From Candidatus Eremiobacterota bacterium (GTDB lineage: Bacteria; Vulcanimicrobiota; CADAWZ01; Ess09-12): a stretch of 51,126 bases of DNA. The first letter of the stretch is position 1. Each line of letters begins with the position of its first letter. Shown one piece after another: positions 8,649 to 17,141 of this stretch. Under the pieces are notes generated by a model that had not been told where the DNA came from, made no database searches, and saw only the letters and a list, made by a program, of their open reading frames with translations. The DNA lies in NCBI GenBank assembly GCA_031082125.1, contig JAVHLM010000043.1, positions 1 through 51,126 of the forward strand, given 5' to 3'. A program made the position numbers and the translations under genes.

Positions 8649-10607
8649 TTGCAGCAAGAGGACTCGGGCCTGAGGCTATTGAACCTTTACCCCATGCATG
8701 CACAAGGAAAGATTCCTCTTCTCCCGCTCATCATAACAGCCCTTGCCTTGCTTCTGGCAGCGCCGGGGGGATGCAAGGGGAGCACGGAAAAAAATCCCCT
8801 TCCCATCAAGACGGCACCTGTGAACGAGCCCGCCAGGGAGGCAACCATCAGCGAAGATGCCGGAGCGCTCATCTATTCCTCCCTGGACATCCCTGGCGCC
8901 ATCCTGCAGGAGCTCACCACCCTTGAGCTTGAGACAAAGCTCAAGGCGCTGAAGCACAGCGGAACCCTCGAGGGGAAGCTCAAGACCGGCCACATTTACC
9001 TCAGCCTTGGTGAACCCTCAAATGCCCTGTCCCTTTTTAAGGAGCTCACAGAGAAATACCCCCTGGAGGTGAAGCCTCTATGCTCGATGGCAGCAGCCCT
9101 TTTTCAGCAGGGCGACTTCAATGGCTCCATGGCATTCCTCGGCAGGGCCCGGACCCTCTCCCCTGCTTCTGCCGAGCCCTCCATAACCCTCGGGGAGGCC
9201 TGGACAAGGTGCTGGAATTTCCCTGACGGCATCAAGGAGTTTGACCAAGCCCTCAAGCTTGAGAAAAAGAATGCCTATCTTTTCATGGCACGCGGTGACC
9301 TTTACTTCACCAAGGGCGACTTCGACCTTGCCAGGGAAAATTACCGGCAGTCCGCGGCCCTTGCTCCCCGGGAGATCATGGCGCTCGAAAAAGAGGGCAC
9401 CTGCGAGATTATCCTCGGGAACTATAAAAAGGGCCTTGAGCTTATAAGAAGGGCATACCGCCAGTCACCCGGGAACACCGTGACAGGCTACAGGCTCATC
9501 TCCTCCCTGAGAGACCCTGAGCGGACCGAGCTTTGCCGCACTATCGGAGCCTCATCGGGCGAGCCTGCCAAAACCCTGTTCAGCCTTGTCCTGGCGAAAT
9601 TCCTCATCGACGGCGGACAATACGGCGAAGCCTGCACCCTCATTGAGGGACTTACCGGCAAAAAGGGCTTCCCCCGGGCAGGAAGCCTCCTTTATGCCTA
9701 TGCCCTCCACAGGAGCGGCCGCACCGACCAGGCGATGAAGCTCACCTCCTCGCTGCTGGAGGGAACCCCATGGGACTGGAGCGGCCACGGGCTCATGGCA
9801 GTGATGCACCTCTCCCTGAAGGACTATGGGAATGCCCTGATTGAGAGCGAAAAGGCCTTTGAAATCGATCCCCTCGCGGGGAGGAGCAGGCTCCTGAGGA
9901 GCATGGCAGGAGCGCCCCTGCTGGCAGGAGAGCCCGTGGCGATCATGGGCCATATCAGGTCATACGAGGAGAAGCTGAAGACCTCCCGGGAGAAGGCGCC
10001 CCTCCATTTCATTCTCGGCGCCCTTTACAGCAGGGCTGCTGAATACGGGGGGGCCATAAGGCATTTCCGCGAGGCATCTGAATCTTCAAAGCACGATATG
10101 TTTTACCGGAGGCATTATGCAAGGCTTCTTATGGAATCAAGCGCCATCGAGGACAGGAAAAAGGCGGAAGCCCTCCTGCAGAGCGTCCTGAAAGCCCGGC
10201 CTGATGATCCCCTCGCCCACAGGGAGAAAGGAATGCTCTCGCTGAAAAACAGCTCGGCAGAGAAAGCCCTCGATGAATTCCGCCGCGCCCTGGCCATTTT
10301 TCACGGCGACGGCGCTGCCTGGTACTTCTGCGGTGTCACGGAGAACCTGAAAAAGAATCACGCCCCTGCCCTCAGGGACCTTGTGAAAGCCCTCGACGCC
10401 AGCCCTTCCGTGCCTGACATATTCCTTGAGATGGCAAAGAGCTACGAGGGGCTTAAAAAACCGGAGAGCGCCCTTCTTCTCTACCGGCAGTTCGAGCTTA
10501 TGGAGAAGGAGCAGGGAGGCGGCAACCATGAGGCGCTCTCCATGGCACGGGCTAAAATCGAGGCTATGGAAAAAAACCTGCAGAAAAACCATCGGCATGA
10601 GAAATAA
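8649..10607 (+). CDS. TPR-repeat lipoprotein
   Basis: 652 residues if the TTG at 8649 is used. No good ribosome-binding site decides the start, and an ATG at 8694 is equally possible. Either way the N-terminus has a hydrophobic segment (about residues 21-38) ending in APGGCKG, a near-lipobox, so it is probably a lipoprotein or secreted. The rest is a long array of tetratricopeptide-like helix pairs. Typical cores are GHIYLSLGEPSNALSLFKEL, ALFQQGDFNGSMAFLGRA and GDLYFTKGDFDLARENY. TPR arrays are protein-interaction scaffolds. The gene stands alone, 102 nt before nifU. Confidence 0.82.
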   Translation: MQQEDSGLRLLNLYPMHAQGKIPLLPLIITALALLLAAPGGCKGSTEKNPLPIKTAPVNEPAREATISEDAGALIYSSLDIPGAILQELTTLELETKLKALKHSGTLEGKLKTGHIYLSLGEPSNALSLFKELTEKYPLEVKPLCSMAAALFQQGDFNGSMAFLGRARTLSPASAEPSITLGEAWTRCWNFPDGIKEFDQALKLEKKNAYLFMARGDLYFTKGDFDLARENYRQSAALAPREIMALEKEGTCEIILGNYKKGLELIRRAYRQSPGNTVTGYRLISSLRDPERTELCRTIGASSGEPAKTLFSLVLAKFLIDGGQYGEACTLIEGLTGKKGFPRAGSLLYAYALHRSGRTDQAMKLTSSLLEGTPWDWSGHGLMAVMHLSLKDYGNALIESEKAFEIDPLAGRSRLLRSMAGAPLLAGEPVAIMGHIRSYEEKLKTSREKAPLHFILGALYSRAAEYGGAIRHFREASESSKHDMFYRRHYARLLMESSAIEDRKKAEALLQSVLKARPDDPLAHREKGMLSLKNSSAEKALDEFRRALAIFHGDGAAWYFCGVTENLKKNHAPALRDLVKALDASPSVPDIFLEMAKSYEGLKKPESALLLYRQFELMEKEQGGGNHEALSMARAKIEAMEKNLQKNHRHEK

Positions 10608-10709
10608 CACATCTTAACGAGGAGAGCAGGAACGCATTGCATCTCTGAAAGAATTACTATTGAAATCGGTACGAGGCTCAGGGAGCCACAGAAGCAAGGA
10701 GGGATAGTC

Positions 10710-11309
10710 ATGGCCTGGGATTACAGCGAAACGCTCAAGGATCATTTTTTCAACCCGCGGAACATCCTGGAGGTGCCCGAGGAGGAATACAGGGCTGACG
10801 GCATCGGCGAGGTAGGGAATGTGAAATGCGGCGACATGATGAAGATGTACGTGCAGATAGACGATTCCGAGCATATCACCGACTGCAAGTGGAAGACTTA
10901 CGGGTGCGCCTCGGCGATAGGGAGCACGTCGCTCCTCTCGGAGATGGTGAAGGGAATGACCATAGATGAGGCGCTCAAGATTACCCCCGATGACATCGCC
11001 AAGGCGCTTGGCGGCCTCCCGTCCCAGAAGTTCCACTGCTCGGTGCTTGGCGACAAGGCGCTCCGTGCCGCCTTCGAGGACTACTTCACCAGGAAAGGCA
11101 CCCCTGAAAGAATTCACTGGAAGCAGAAGGTCATCGTCTGCAAATGCCTCAACATATCCCGCGACGAGATTGAGAAACTCGTCGATGAAGGAGTGAGAGA
11201 CTTCATCTCCCTCCAGGAAAAGACAAAGCTGGGAACGGGGTGCGGGGAGTGCATCGAAGAGGCGAAGAAGATCTTCGAAGAACTGAAAAAAGAACATTGC
11301 AGTGTGTAA
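10710..11309 (+). CDS. nifU: NifU-like Fe-S cluster scaffold (IscU domain plus BFD-like [2Fe-2S] domain)
   Basis: A 199-residue protein. Residues 1-125 form the IscU-type scaffold with its three cluster-assembling cysteines, Cys40 (in KCGD), Cys66 (GCAS) and Cys110 (HCSV), plus Asp42. Residues 140-190 form a BFD-like [2Fe-2S] domain with Cys144, Cys146, Cys178 and Cys181. The C-terminal Nfu domain of classical Azotobacter NifU is absent, as in many anaerobes. The protein builds Fe-S clusters on its scaffold with sulfur from the cysteine desulfurase encoded 12 nt downstream. AAGGAGGG precedes the ATG. The many Fe-S proteins in this window would be natural clients. Confidence 0.95.
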   Translation: MAWDYSETLKDHFFNPRNILEVPEEEYRADGIGEVGNVKCGDMMKMYVQIDDSEHITDCKWKTYGCASAIGSTSLLSEMVKGMTIDEALKITPDDIAKALGGLPSQKFHCSVLGDKALRAAFEDYFTRKGTPERIHWKQKVIVCKCLNISRDEIEKLVDEGVRDFISLQEKTKLGTGCGECIEEAKKIFEELKKEHCSV

Positions 11310-11321
11310 GAGGAGGTCCCT

Positions 11322-12506
11322 ATGCGCAAAGTATATCTTGACAATAACGCCACGACACCCCTTGACGAGGAGGTGAAACAGGTCATCAAGGATTCCCTCG
11401 ATCTTTACGGGAATCCTTCAAGCCACCACGAATTCGGCAGGGAAGCCCGCAAGAGGATAGAGGAGGCCCGTGAGAAGCTGGCCCGTTTCATCAATGCGAA
11501 GCCCTCGGAGATAGTCTTCACCAGCGGCGGCTCGGAATCAAACAACATCGTGCTGAGAAGCCTTCTCTGCGCATCATTTGACTGCCCCTACAAGACCAAG
11601 AAAGGCACTCACATCATCACCTCCAGCATAGAGCACCCCTCGATCCTGGAGACATGCCGCTACCTCAAGTGCGAGACAGTGGCCATCACCTATCTCCCGG
11701 TGAACCAGTACGGCATCGTGAGCCCTGATGAACTGGAGAAGGCCATCAGGCCCGACACGGCCCTCATCTCGGTAATGTACGCCAACAATGAAGTGGGGAC
11801 CATACAGCCCATAGCGGAGCTGGCGGAGATAGCCCATGCCCATGGCATTCATTTCCATACCGACGCGGTGCAGGCCCCGGCAAAGATACCCATTGACGTC
11901 GAGCACCTCAATGCCGATTTCCTCTCTCTTTCGGGCCACAAGATGTATGCCCCCAAGGGCGTGGGAATCCTCTATATCAAGCAGGGCACCCGCGTGTGCC
12001 CCCTCATTTCGGGAGGGCACCAGGAGACGGGCATCAGGGCCGGCACGGAGAACACCCTCGGGATCATCGCCATGGGAAAAGCTGCCGAGGTCGCCATGCG
12101 GGACTCCCACAAGGACATCCCCAGGGTAAAGATGCTCCGTGACAGGCTCGAGAGAGGCCTCCTGGAGAGAATACCCTACACGAGCGTCAACGGCCATCCT
12201 GAGTTGAGAGCCCCCAACACCCTCAATGTCTCCTTCAAATTCATCGAGGGGGAAGCGGTGCTCTATATGCTCGATCACGTCGGCATCGCCGTTTCCACAG
12301 GCTCGGCCTGCAGCTCAGGCTCCCTGAATCCCTCCCATGTGCTCACCTCGATGGGCACAGACATAGAAAAGATCCACAGCTCCATAAGATTAAGCCTTGG
12401 GAAATACACCAGCGAAGAGGATATTGACTATGTCGTCGAGCAGTTCCCGCCTGTAATAGAGAAACTGAGGAGGATGTCGCCTTTCTCGGCGCCGGCCTGC
12501 ACTTAG
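11322..12506 (+). CDS. nifS: cysteine desulfurase, NifS/IscS type
   Basis: A 394-residue pyridoxal-phosphate enzyme that converts cysteine to alanine and passes the sulfur to the NifU scaffold. The sequence shows YLDNNATTP at the N-terminus, the cofactor lysine Lys207 in SLSGHKMYAPKG, and the catalytic loop cysteine Cys330 in STGSACSSGS. The RAGTEN motif lies between them. Length and motifs match the family closely. An AGGAGG site precedes the ATG. It lies between nifU (12 nt) and the rhomboid gene (13 nt), so the three are almost certainly one operon. Confidence 0.96.
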   Translation: MRKVYLDNNATTPLDEEVKQVIKDSLDLYGNPSSHHEFGREARKRIEEAREKLARFINAKPSEIVFTSGGSESNNIVLRSLLCASFDCPYKTKKGTHIITSSIEHPSILETCRYLKCETVAITYLPVNQYGIVSPDELEKAIRPDTALISVMYANNEVGTIQPIAELAEIAHAHGIHFHTDAVQAPAKIPIDVEHLNADFLSLSGHKMYAPKGVGILYIKQGTRVCPLISGGHQETGIRAGTENTLGIIAMGKAAEVAMRDSHKDIPRVKMLRDRLERGLLERIPYTSVNGHPELRAPNTLNVSFKFIEGEAVLYMLDHVGIAVSTGSACSSGSLNPSHVLTSMGTDIEKIHSSIRLSLGKYTSEEDIDYVVEQFPPVIEKLRRMSPFSAPACT

Positions 12507-12519
12507 AAAGAGCAGTGCA

Positions 12520-14313
12520 ATGGCATCTGCAGGCTTCCCGGTGAAAAAATACAGAGCCTTTATAACCGTAGCGCTCATAGCAGTTAACTGTGCAGTCTTT
12601 GTCGCCTGCTGCCTGGCGGGAGGGCCCGGGGACACAGGGGTTCTTGTGGATCACGGGGCGAAAGTGGACGCCCTTATCTGGGAAGGTCAGTACTGGCGCC
12701 TCTTTGCCTCGATGTTTCTTCATATAGGCCTTCTCCATCTTCTCCTCAATGTTTACTGCCTCCTGATATTCGGCTCGCTGCTCGAGGAGGCCGTGGGACA
12801 CTCTGCCCTGCTTCTCATATACCTCACTTCAGGCCTGATCGGCAACTCTGCGAGCCTTGCCTTCTCCTCATCAATCTCAGTGGGGGCCTCGGGTGCCATC
12901 CTGGGCGTGGTGGGAGCCCTGGCAGCCTTTGCCGTCTTTCACCGAAAGAGCATTCCCAGGGAAAGGTTCATCCTTTACACGGCTGCCCTCATCCCCTTCC
13001 TGGCCTCCCTTGCCTATTTCGGGTCCATGGAGAGTGGAGTTGACCAGGATGCCCACTGGGGAGGCTTCCTCTGGGGGGCCCTGGCAGGCCTCACCGTGGA
13101 ATACTCGCGGAAAGGACCGAAGGCCCTTCCCATGGCTGTAGCGACAGCTCTGCTTCTCTCCTCTGCAGGAGCGCTCTTTCTCTCTGCCGGTCTTGCTCCC
13201 CAGAGAGACAGGGCGGTAAAGACTTACCTTGTGCTGGCAGGGCTTGACGAAGAGAGAGAAGATTATGGAGATGCCCGCCTCTCCCTTGAGAAGGCGGCGG
13301 CCCTTGATCCCGGGAACATGGAGGTCCTTCACCGCCTGGGAAAAGTCCTCATCAGCTCGGGAGATCTCCTGAAAGGCATTGTCACCTGGGAGCAGGCGGC
13401 TAAAAAGGACCGCACCATCAGGAGGAGCCTCTCAAAGGTCTATCTTATCATCGCCGAAAGCTCCCTCAATGCCGGCAAGACAGGCGACGCCCTCCTCTAT
13501 TACCGGAAGACCCTGGAGTTCAATCCCCGGGAGGCGAAAGCATGGCAGGGGATGAGCAGCTATTATTTCCTTATGGGCGATCTTTCCATGGGCCTCGCCC
13601 TGCTGAAGAAGGCAATAGCCCTCACACCCGGCGACAGGGCCCTCGGCGCCCTCTTCAAAGAAAGCCTCAAGGAGCTGTTCCGTGTCGAGTGCTACCAGGC
13701 CAATGTCTTCTACACTCCCGATGTCAGGCCCCGTGAAAAGTCAGCCCGCCTCAACAGGGAAGGTGAGAAGGAGCTTGCCCGCACGGGGGACTATGAAAAG
13801 GCCCTGGCCCTTTTCCACCGCGCCCTTGCCCTGGACGGCACCTATGCCCTGCCCTATGAGAACATAGGCATGATTTACCTTGTCATCGGGAAATATGATC
13901 AGGCCCGGGAGTATCTTGAGAAGAGCATCAGCTGCGCGCCGGGAAACCCGGGTCCCTACACGGGCCTCGGAGATCTCGAGAGGCTTCAAGGCTCCCCTGA
14001 AAAAGCGGCACAGCTTTACAGGCGCTCTATAGCATGCAACAGCAGATTCGCCCCTGCCTATGCGCGGCTCGCCGAGCTGTTTCTCACCGGGAAGAACCAT
14101 GGGAAGGCAGAAGAATATCTTGCCATGGCTCTGGCCCTGGACAGGGGGAACGCCCACTTTCACCTGCTGGCCTCTTCGCTGGCACTGGGGCAGGGCCAGG
14201 ATGCCAGGCACTTCAGAGAGATGAACACGGCCCTGGCCCTGGCCCGTGCCGCCGGGAATGCTGATCTTGAGGCCTACATCCTGAAAAGGCTCAGGGCCAG
14301 GGGAACCAGGTGA
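12520..14313 (+). CDS. rhomboid intramembrane serine protease with C-terminal TPR array
   Basis: 597 residues. The N-terminal part (about 1-230) is a rhomboid protease: six or seven hydrophobic helices, the catalytic serine Ser124 in VGASGAI and the catalytic histidine His179 in DAHWGGFLWGALAG, plus the WRLFASMFLHIGLLHLLLN segment of the family. The C-terminal part (about 230-597) is a series of TPR units, presumably cytoplasmic or periplasmic. Rhomboids cut transmembrane substrates within the bilayer; rhomboid-TPR fusions are known in bacteria. It is the third gene after nifU and nifS, 13 nt downstream of nifS, an unusual partner for Fe-S assembly genes. Confidence 0.92.
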   Translation: MASAGFPVKKYRAFITVALIAVNCAVFVACCLAGGPGDTGVLVDHGAKVDALIWEGQYWRLFASMFLHIGLLHLLLNVYCLLIFGSLLEEAVGHSALLLIYLTSGLIGNSASLAFSSSISVGASGAILGVVGALAAFAVFHRKSIPRERFILYTAALIPFLASLAYFGSMESGVDQDAHWGGFLWGALAGLTVEYSRKGPKALPMAVATALLLSSAGALFLSAGLAPQRDRAVKTYLVLAGLDEEREDYGDARLSLEKAAALDPGNMEVLHRLGKVLISSGDLLKGIVTWEQAAKKDRTIRRSLSKVYLIIAESSLNAGKTGDALLYYRKTLEFNPREAKAWQGMSSYYFLMGDLSMGLALLKKAIALTPGDRALGALFKESLKELFRVECYQANVFYTPDVRPREKSARLNREGEKELARTGDYEKALALFHRALALDGTYALPYENIGMIYLVIGKYDQAREYLEKSISCAPGNPGPYTGLGDLERLQGSPEKAAQLYRRSIACNSRFAPAYARLAELFLTGKNHGKAEEYLAMALALDRGNAHFHLLASSLALGQGQDARHFREMNTALALARAAGNADLEAYILKRLRARGTR

Positions 14314-14481
14314 ATTTCGTACAGCCAGGAAAGAAATTTGCGAGTATAATCATGAGCGCAGGATGTTGACACCCTTTGGGGAATCGCTCAACAGGTGTTC
14401 TTCTGCTGCACCGCATTTGGCAGCGGCATTTTGCTATTCCTGCAGACATTACGGACATAGTGGTGAAAGGAGAACCGCCAG

Positions 14482-16128
14482 ATGAACCTCTCGTCACGCT
14501 TTTCTGCCGAAAGATTTTCCCTTGTGGCGCTCCCGCTGCTCATGGTCATCGCCGCCTTCTGCCTTACAGGAGGATGCGGCGGAGGTGGCGGGTCATCGGG
14601 TGCCGGAGGTGGAGGCCTCTGGGGAGGCGCCGCGAGGACCGCGAAGATTCTCATTACTCTCCCTTTCCCCCAGAAAGGCGCTGAAGGCATCGTGAAAATC
14701 CGGGGCAACGTTCCGGGAGGGAAAGAAGAGATCCTGATGCGCGAAATTCCTGCCGGCACGACGTATTTTGCCATCTACATCTATGACCGCGGCACCACCG
14801 AGAATGCCGTGCCCCCTGTGCGCGTTGACAGGCCTGCTTCAGGCGATACGGCCACCGTCTCGATAAGCGGCGTGCCCATCGGCTGGAAGACAATCAGGAT
14901 CCTGGCAAGCAACGCTGCAAATGAAGCTCTCGCCGAGTCATTTTTTGACGTGAACGTTATTACCGGCGACAACCCTGACATCACCATGACGCTCACTCCG
15001 ACAATGTCGCCCTATGTTTCACCTTCGCCGATGCCAACCCCGACCCTTTCTCCTTCGCCTGAGCCGTCGCCTTCGCAGTCGCCTTCGCAGTCGCCTACGC
15101 CGAGCCCCCAGCCCACCTCGCAGCCGCCGGGCCCCCAGCCTTCCCCTTCCCCTTCGCCGACTTACGGCTGGAGCAAGTCCCTCACTCCCCTCACCCAGGG
15201 TGCCACCCTGAGGGGAATCTGGATGAAGGACGCCGGCCTTGGCTTCGCCGTCGGCGCAAGCGGGAAGATACTCAAGTGGAGCGGCTCGTCATGGTCTGAC
15301 AACACGCCGTCGCCCTCGCTGGGGAACCTCAACGGCGTCTGCGGGAGGGCGAACACGACGCCGCCCAATAACGTGCACCTCGTCATCGCGGGAGACGGGG
15401 GAAAGATCACCTATTCCGACGACCAGATGGACTGGCACACCACCACTGTTGACGCCTCAAACAGGAATTTCCATTCCGTCTGCATCGACAATGCAAACAA
15501 TGTCTATGCAGTGGGGCAGGGCGGCATGATCTGGAAATACGTTTACGCCTCCTCGACGTGGGAATCCCATACGAGCGGCACCGGAAATATTCTCTACGGG
15601 GTATGGGCGGCCGATTCATCGAATATTTACGCATGCGGGGCAGGCGGCGTTGTAATCAAAGGCAACGGTGCCTCGAACGGATGGACCGCCATGTCAAGCT
15701 CTACCCTTGAAGACCTCATTTCAATCTGGGGCACCTCAACGACCGATATCTACGCGTGCGGGACGAACAGGAAAGTCATTCACTACACGGGAGGCGCCGC
15801 CTGGCTCAATTTCTCCCCGGTGGCAGGCTCCGAGACTTTCTACTCGATCTATGGAGTCGGGGGATTTCTCTACGCGGCGGGATCAGGCGGGTCCGTTTTC
15901 AGCTATAACACCGGATGGGCGCAGGTAAGCACCGTTGACAGCAATGTTCTCTATGCGGTCTGGACTGACGGGACCAAGACCCTCGCGGTGGGAGGAAACG
16001 GCGTGTGCCTTGAGCATGCCTCGTCATCGATGTTCATATATTCCATCGGCGGGGGCTCTCCAACCTCAGGGGCGTCACATGCATCGGCGGCACCACCTAC
16101 TCCGTGGGCACCAACAGCACCATTCTGA
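14482..16128 (+). CDS. propeller-repeat lipoprotein, N-terminal part (frameshifted gene)
   Basis: The N-terminus is a lipoprotein signal: a hydrophobic segment ending in the lipobox LTGGC (Cys33), followed by a Gly-rich tether. A beta-rich domain (about 50-170) precedes a low-complexity Pro/Ser/Thr linker (about 172-228). From about residue 230 a repeat of roughly 40-45 residues begins, with cores such as LRGIWMKD, FAVGASGKILKWSG and IWGTSTTDIYACG, which resembles seven-stranded propeller repeats of the Ycf48/kelch-like kind. Near 16050 the frame loses register: after about residue 523 the translation turns into an Ala/Pro-rich tail and stops, while the repeat continues in the -1 frame. The intact gene would span 14482-16928. 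A start-proximal TATAAT lies at 14345, without a good -35. Confidence 0.78.
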   Translation: MNLSSRFSAERFSLVALPLLMVIAAFCLTGGCGGGGGSSGAGGGGLWGGAARTAKILITLPFPQKGAEGIVKIRGNVPGGKEEILMREIPAGTTYFAIYIYDRGTTENAVPPVRVDRPASGDTATVSISGVPIGWKTIRILASNAANEALAESFFDVNVITGDNPDITMTLTPTMSPYVSPSPMPTPTLSPSPEPSPSQSPSQSPTPSPQPTSQPPGPQPSPSPSPTYGWSKSLTPLTQGATLRGIWMKDAGLGFAVGASGKILKWSGSSWSDNTPSPSLGNLNGVCGRANTTPPNNVHLVIAGDGGKITYSDDQMDWHTTTVDASNRNFHSVCIDNANNVYAVGQGGMIWKYVYASSTWESHTSGTGNILYGVWAADSSNIYACGAGGVVIKGNGASNGWTAMSSSTLEDLISIWGTSTTDIYACGTNRKVIHYTGGAAWLNFSPVAGSETFYSIYGVGGFLYAAGSGGSVFSYNTGWAQVSTVDSNVLYAVWTDGTKTLAVGGNGVCLEHASSSMFIYSIGGGSPTSGASHASAAPPTPWAPTAPF

Positions 16129-16928
16129 AGGGAACCCCCTGGACCGTGATGGAGCCTCCCAATCCTTTTCTGACGCTCAACTGCATCTGGGGCTCCGCGG
16201 GAAACAACATCTATGCCGGCGGGAAAGAGACCACCGATGGAAGGATACTGCTGTATAATGGTACAAGCTGGGGAATCGACTACACTTTCGTGGGGTCGGG
16301 ATCGGAGCTGAAGGGGATCTGGGGCGCCGACGCCTCCAACGTCTATGCCGCCGGGTCGAGCAGCTCGGGTTATGCCGTGGTGCTGAAGAGAGCCGGGGCG
16401 AACAACTGGGTCTTTTCCTACACTTCAAACCCCACTTCTGCCACATTTTACGGGATCTGGGGATATGACAATTCAAACATGTACGCCTGGGGCCTCTGGC
16501 CTGCAGGCGAGGGGAGAGTGGCGCGCTTTAACGGGAGCATATGGACCGGCAATGACTTCACTGACTCCTCGTCGAGCATCTACGGGGTCTGGGGCCCCGA
16601 TGCGGCAAACATCTATGCGGCAGGGGTGAATGACACGGGAGGGGTGGTGTACAAGAGAGGCACAGGGACAATGGGAGCCGGGAACTGGGGTGTCTTCAAG
16701 CAGTTCACCGCCGGGGACGCCGTGAGCCTGCACTCAATCTGGGGCACCTCGTCGTCGGACATATTCGTCTCATGCTATGACGGCAAGGTCGTCCATTATG
16801 ACGGGAGCACCTGGAGCATTACCGCCGTGCTTGGCGCGGGATACGACCTGCTGAGCATCTGGGGCATATCGGCAACCGATGTCTACTCTGTGAGCAGGGA
16901 CGGCCACATCATAAGGTACAACCCCTGA
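16104..16928 (+). CDS. propeller-repeat lipoprotein, C-terminal part after the frameshift
   Basis: This frame continues the repeat domain of the preceding gene. Reading frame codons already match the repeat from about 16050 (LSNLRGVTCIGGTTYSVGTN), upstream of the first ATG at 16104, so this is not an independent gene but the second half of one frameshifted gene. At least five further repeats follow (cores IWGADASNVYAAG, IWGYDNSNMYAWG, VWGPDAANIYAAG, IWGTSSSDIFVSC, IWGISATDVYSVS). There is no ribosome-binding site or signal peptide at 16104. A strong terminator lies just downstream. If the shift is real, the lipoprotein lacks this half. Confidence 0.7.
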   Translation: MGTNSTILKGTPWTVMEPPNPFLTLNCIWGSAGNNIYAGGKETTDGRILLYNGTSWGIDYTFVGSGSELKGIWGADASNVYAAGSSSSGYAVVLKRAGANNWVFSYTSNPTSATFYGIWGYDNSNMYAWGLWPAGEGRVARFNGSIWTGNDFTDSSSSIYGVWGPDAANIYAAGVNDTGGVVYKRGTGTMGAGNWGVFKQFTAGDAVSLHSIWGTSSSDIFVSCYDGKVVHYDGSTWSITAVLGAGYDLLSIWGISATDVYSVSRDGHIIRYNP

Positions 16929-16963
16929 TCCAGCCGGCTCTGGAACAAGGAACAGCGGGATTC

Positions 16964-16992
16964 AAAAACAGGGGAGCTCCCCTGTTTTTTTT
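16964..16992 (+). terminator. rho-independent terminator after the lipoprotein gene
   Basis: A perfect inverted repeat (ACAGGGGAG against CTCCCCTGT) with flanking A and T runs; eight T residues follow at 16985-16992. It lies 36 nt after the stop codon at 16928. Confidence 0.92.
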
Positions 16993-17046
16993 GTTAACAG
17001 GCTGTTCACACATTGTTAAAAGAAAGGCCCTTCTGTTAATAATTCC

Positions 17047-17078
17047 TTAACCCATGGGGCCGGGAAATCATGTATAAT
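17047..17078 (+). promoter_or_regulatory. possible promoter for the Ala/Pro/Lys-rich repeat protein
   Basis: A perfect TATAAT at 17073-17078, preceded by TG, with only a weak upstream hexamer (TTAACC at 17047, spacer 20). It overlaps a false upstream start at 17070 and so supports the start at 17142. Confidence 0.35.
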
Positions 17079-17141
17079 AAACTCAGCCGCTTTTCAAGGG
17101 GTTTGCTTCGTGTTCTAAAAACGGCGCACAGGAGGGTTCCC

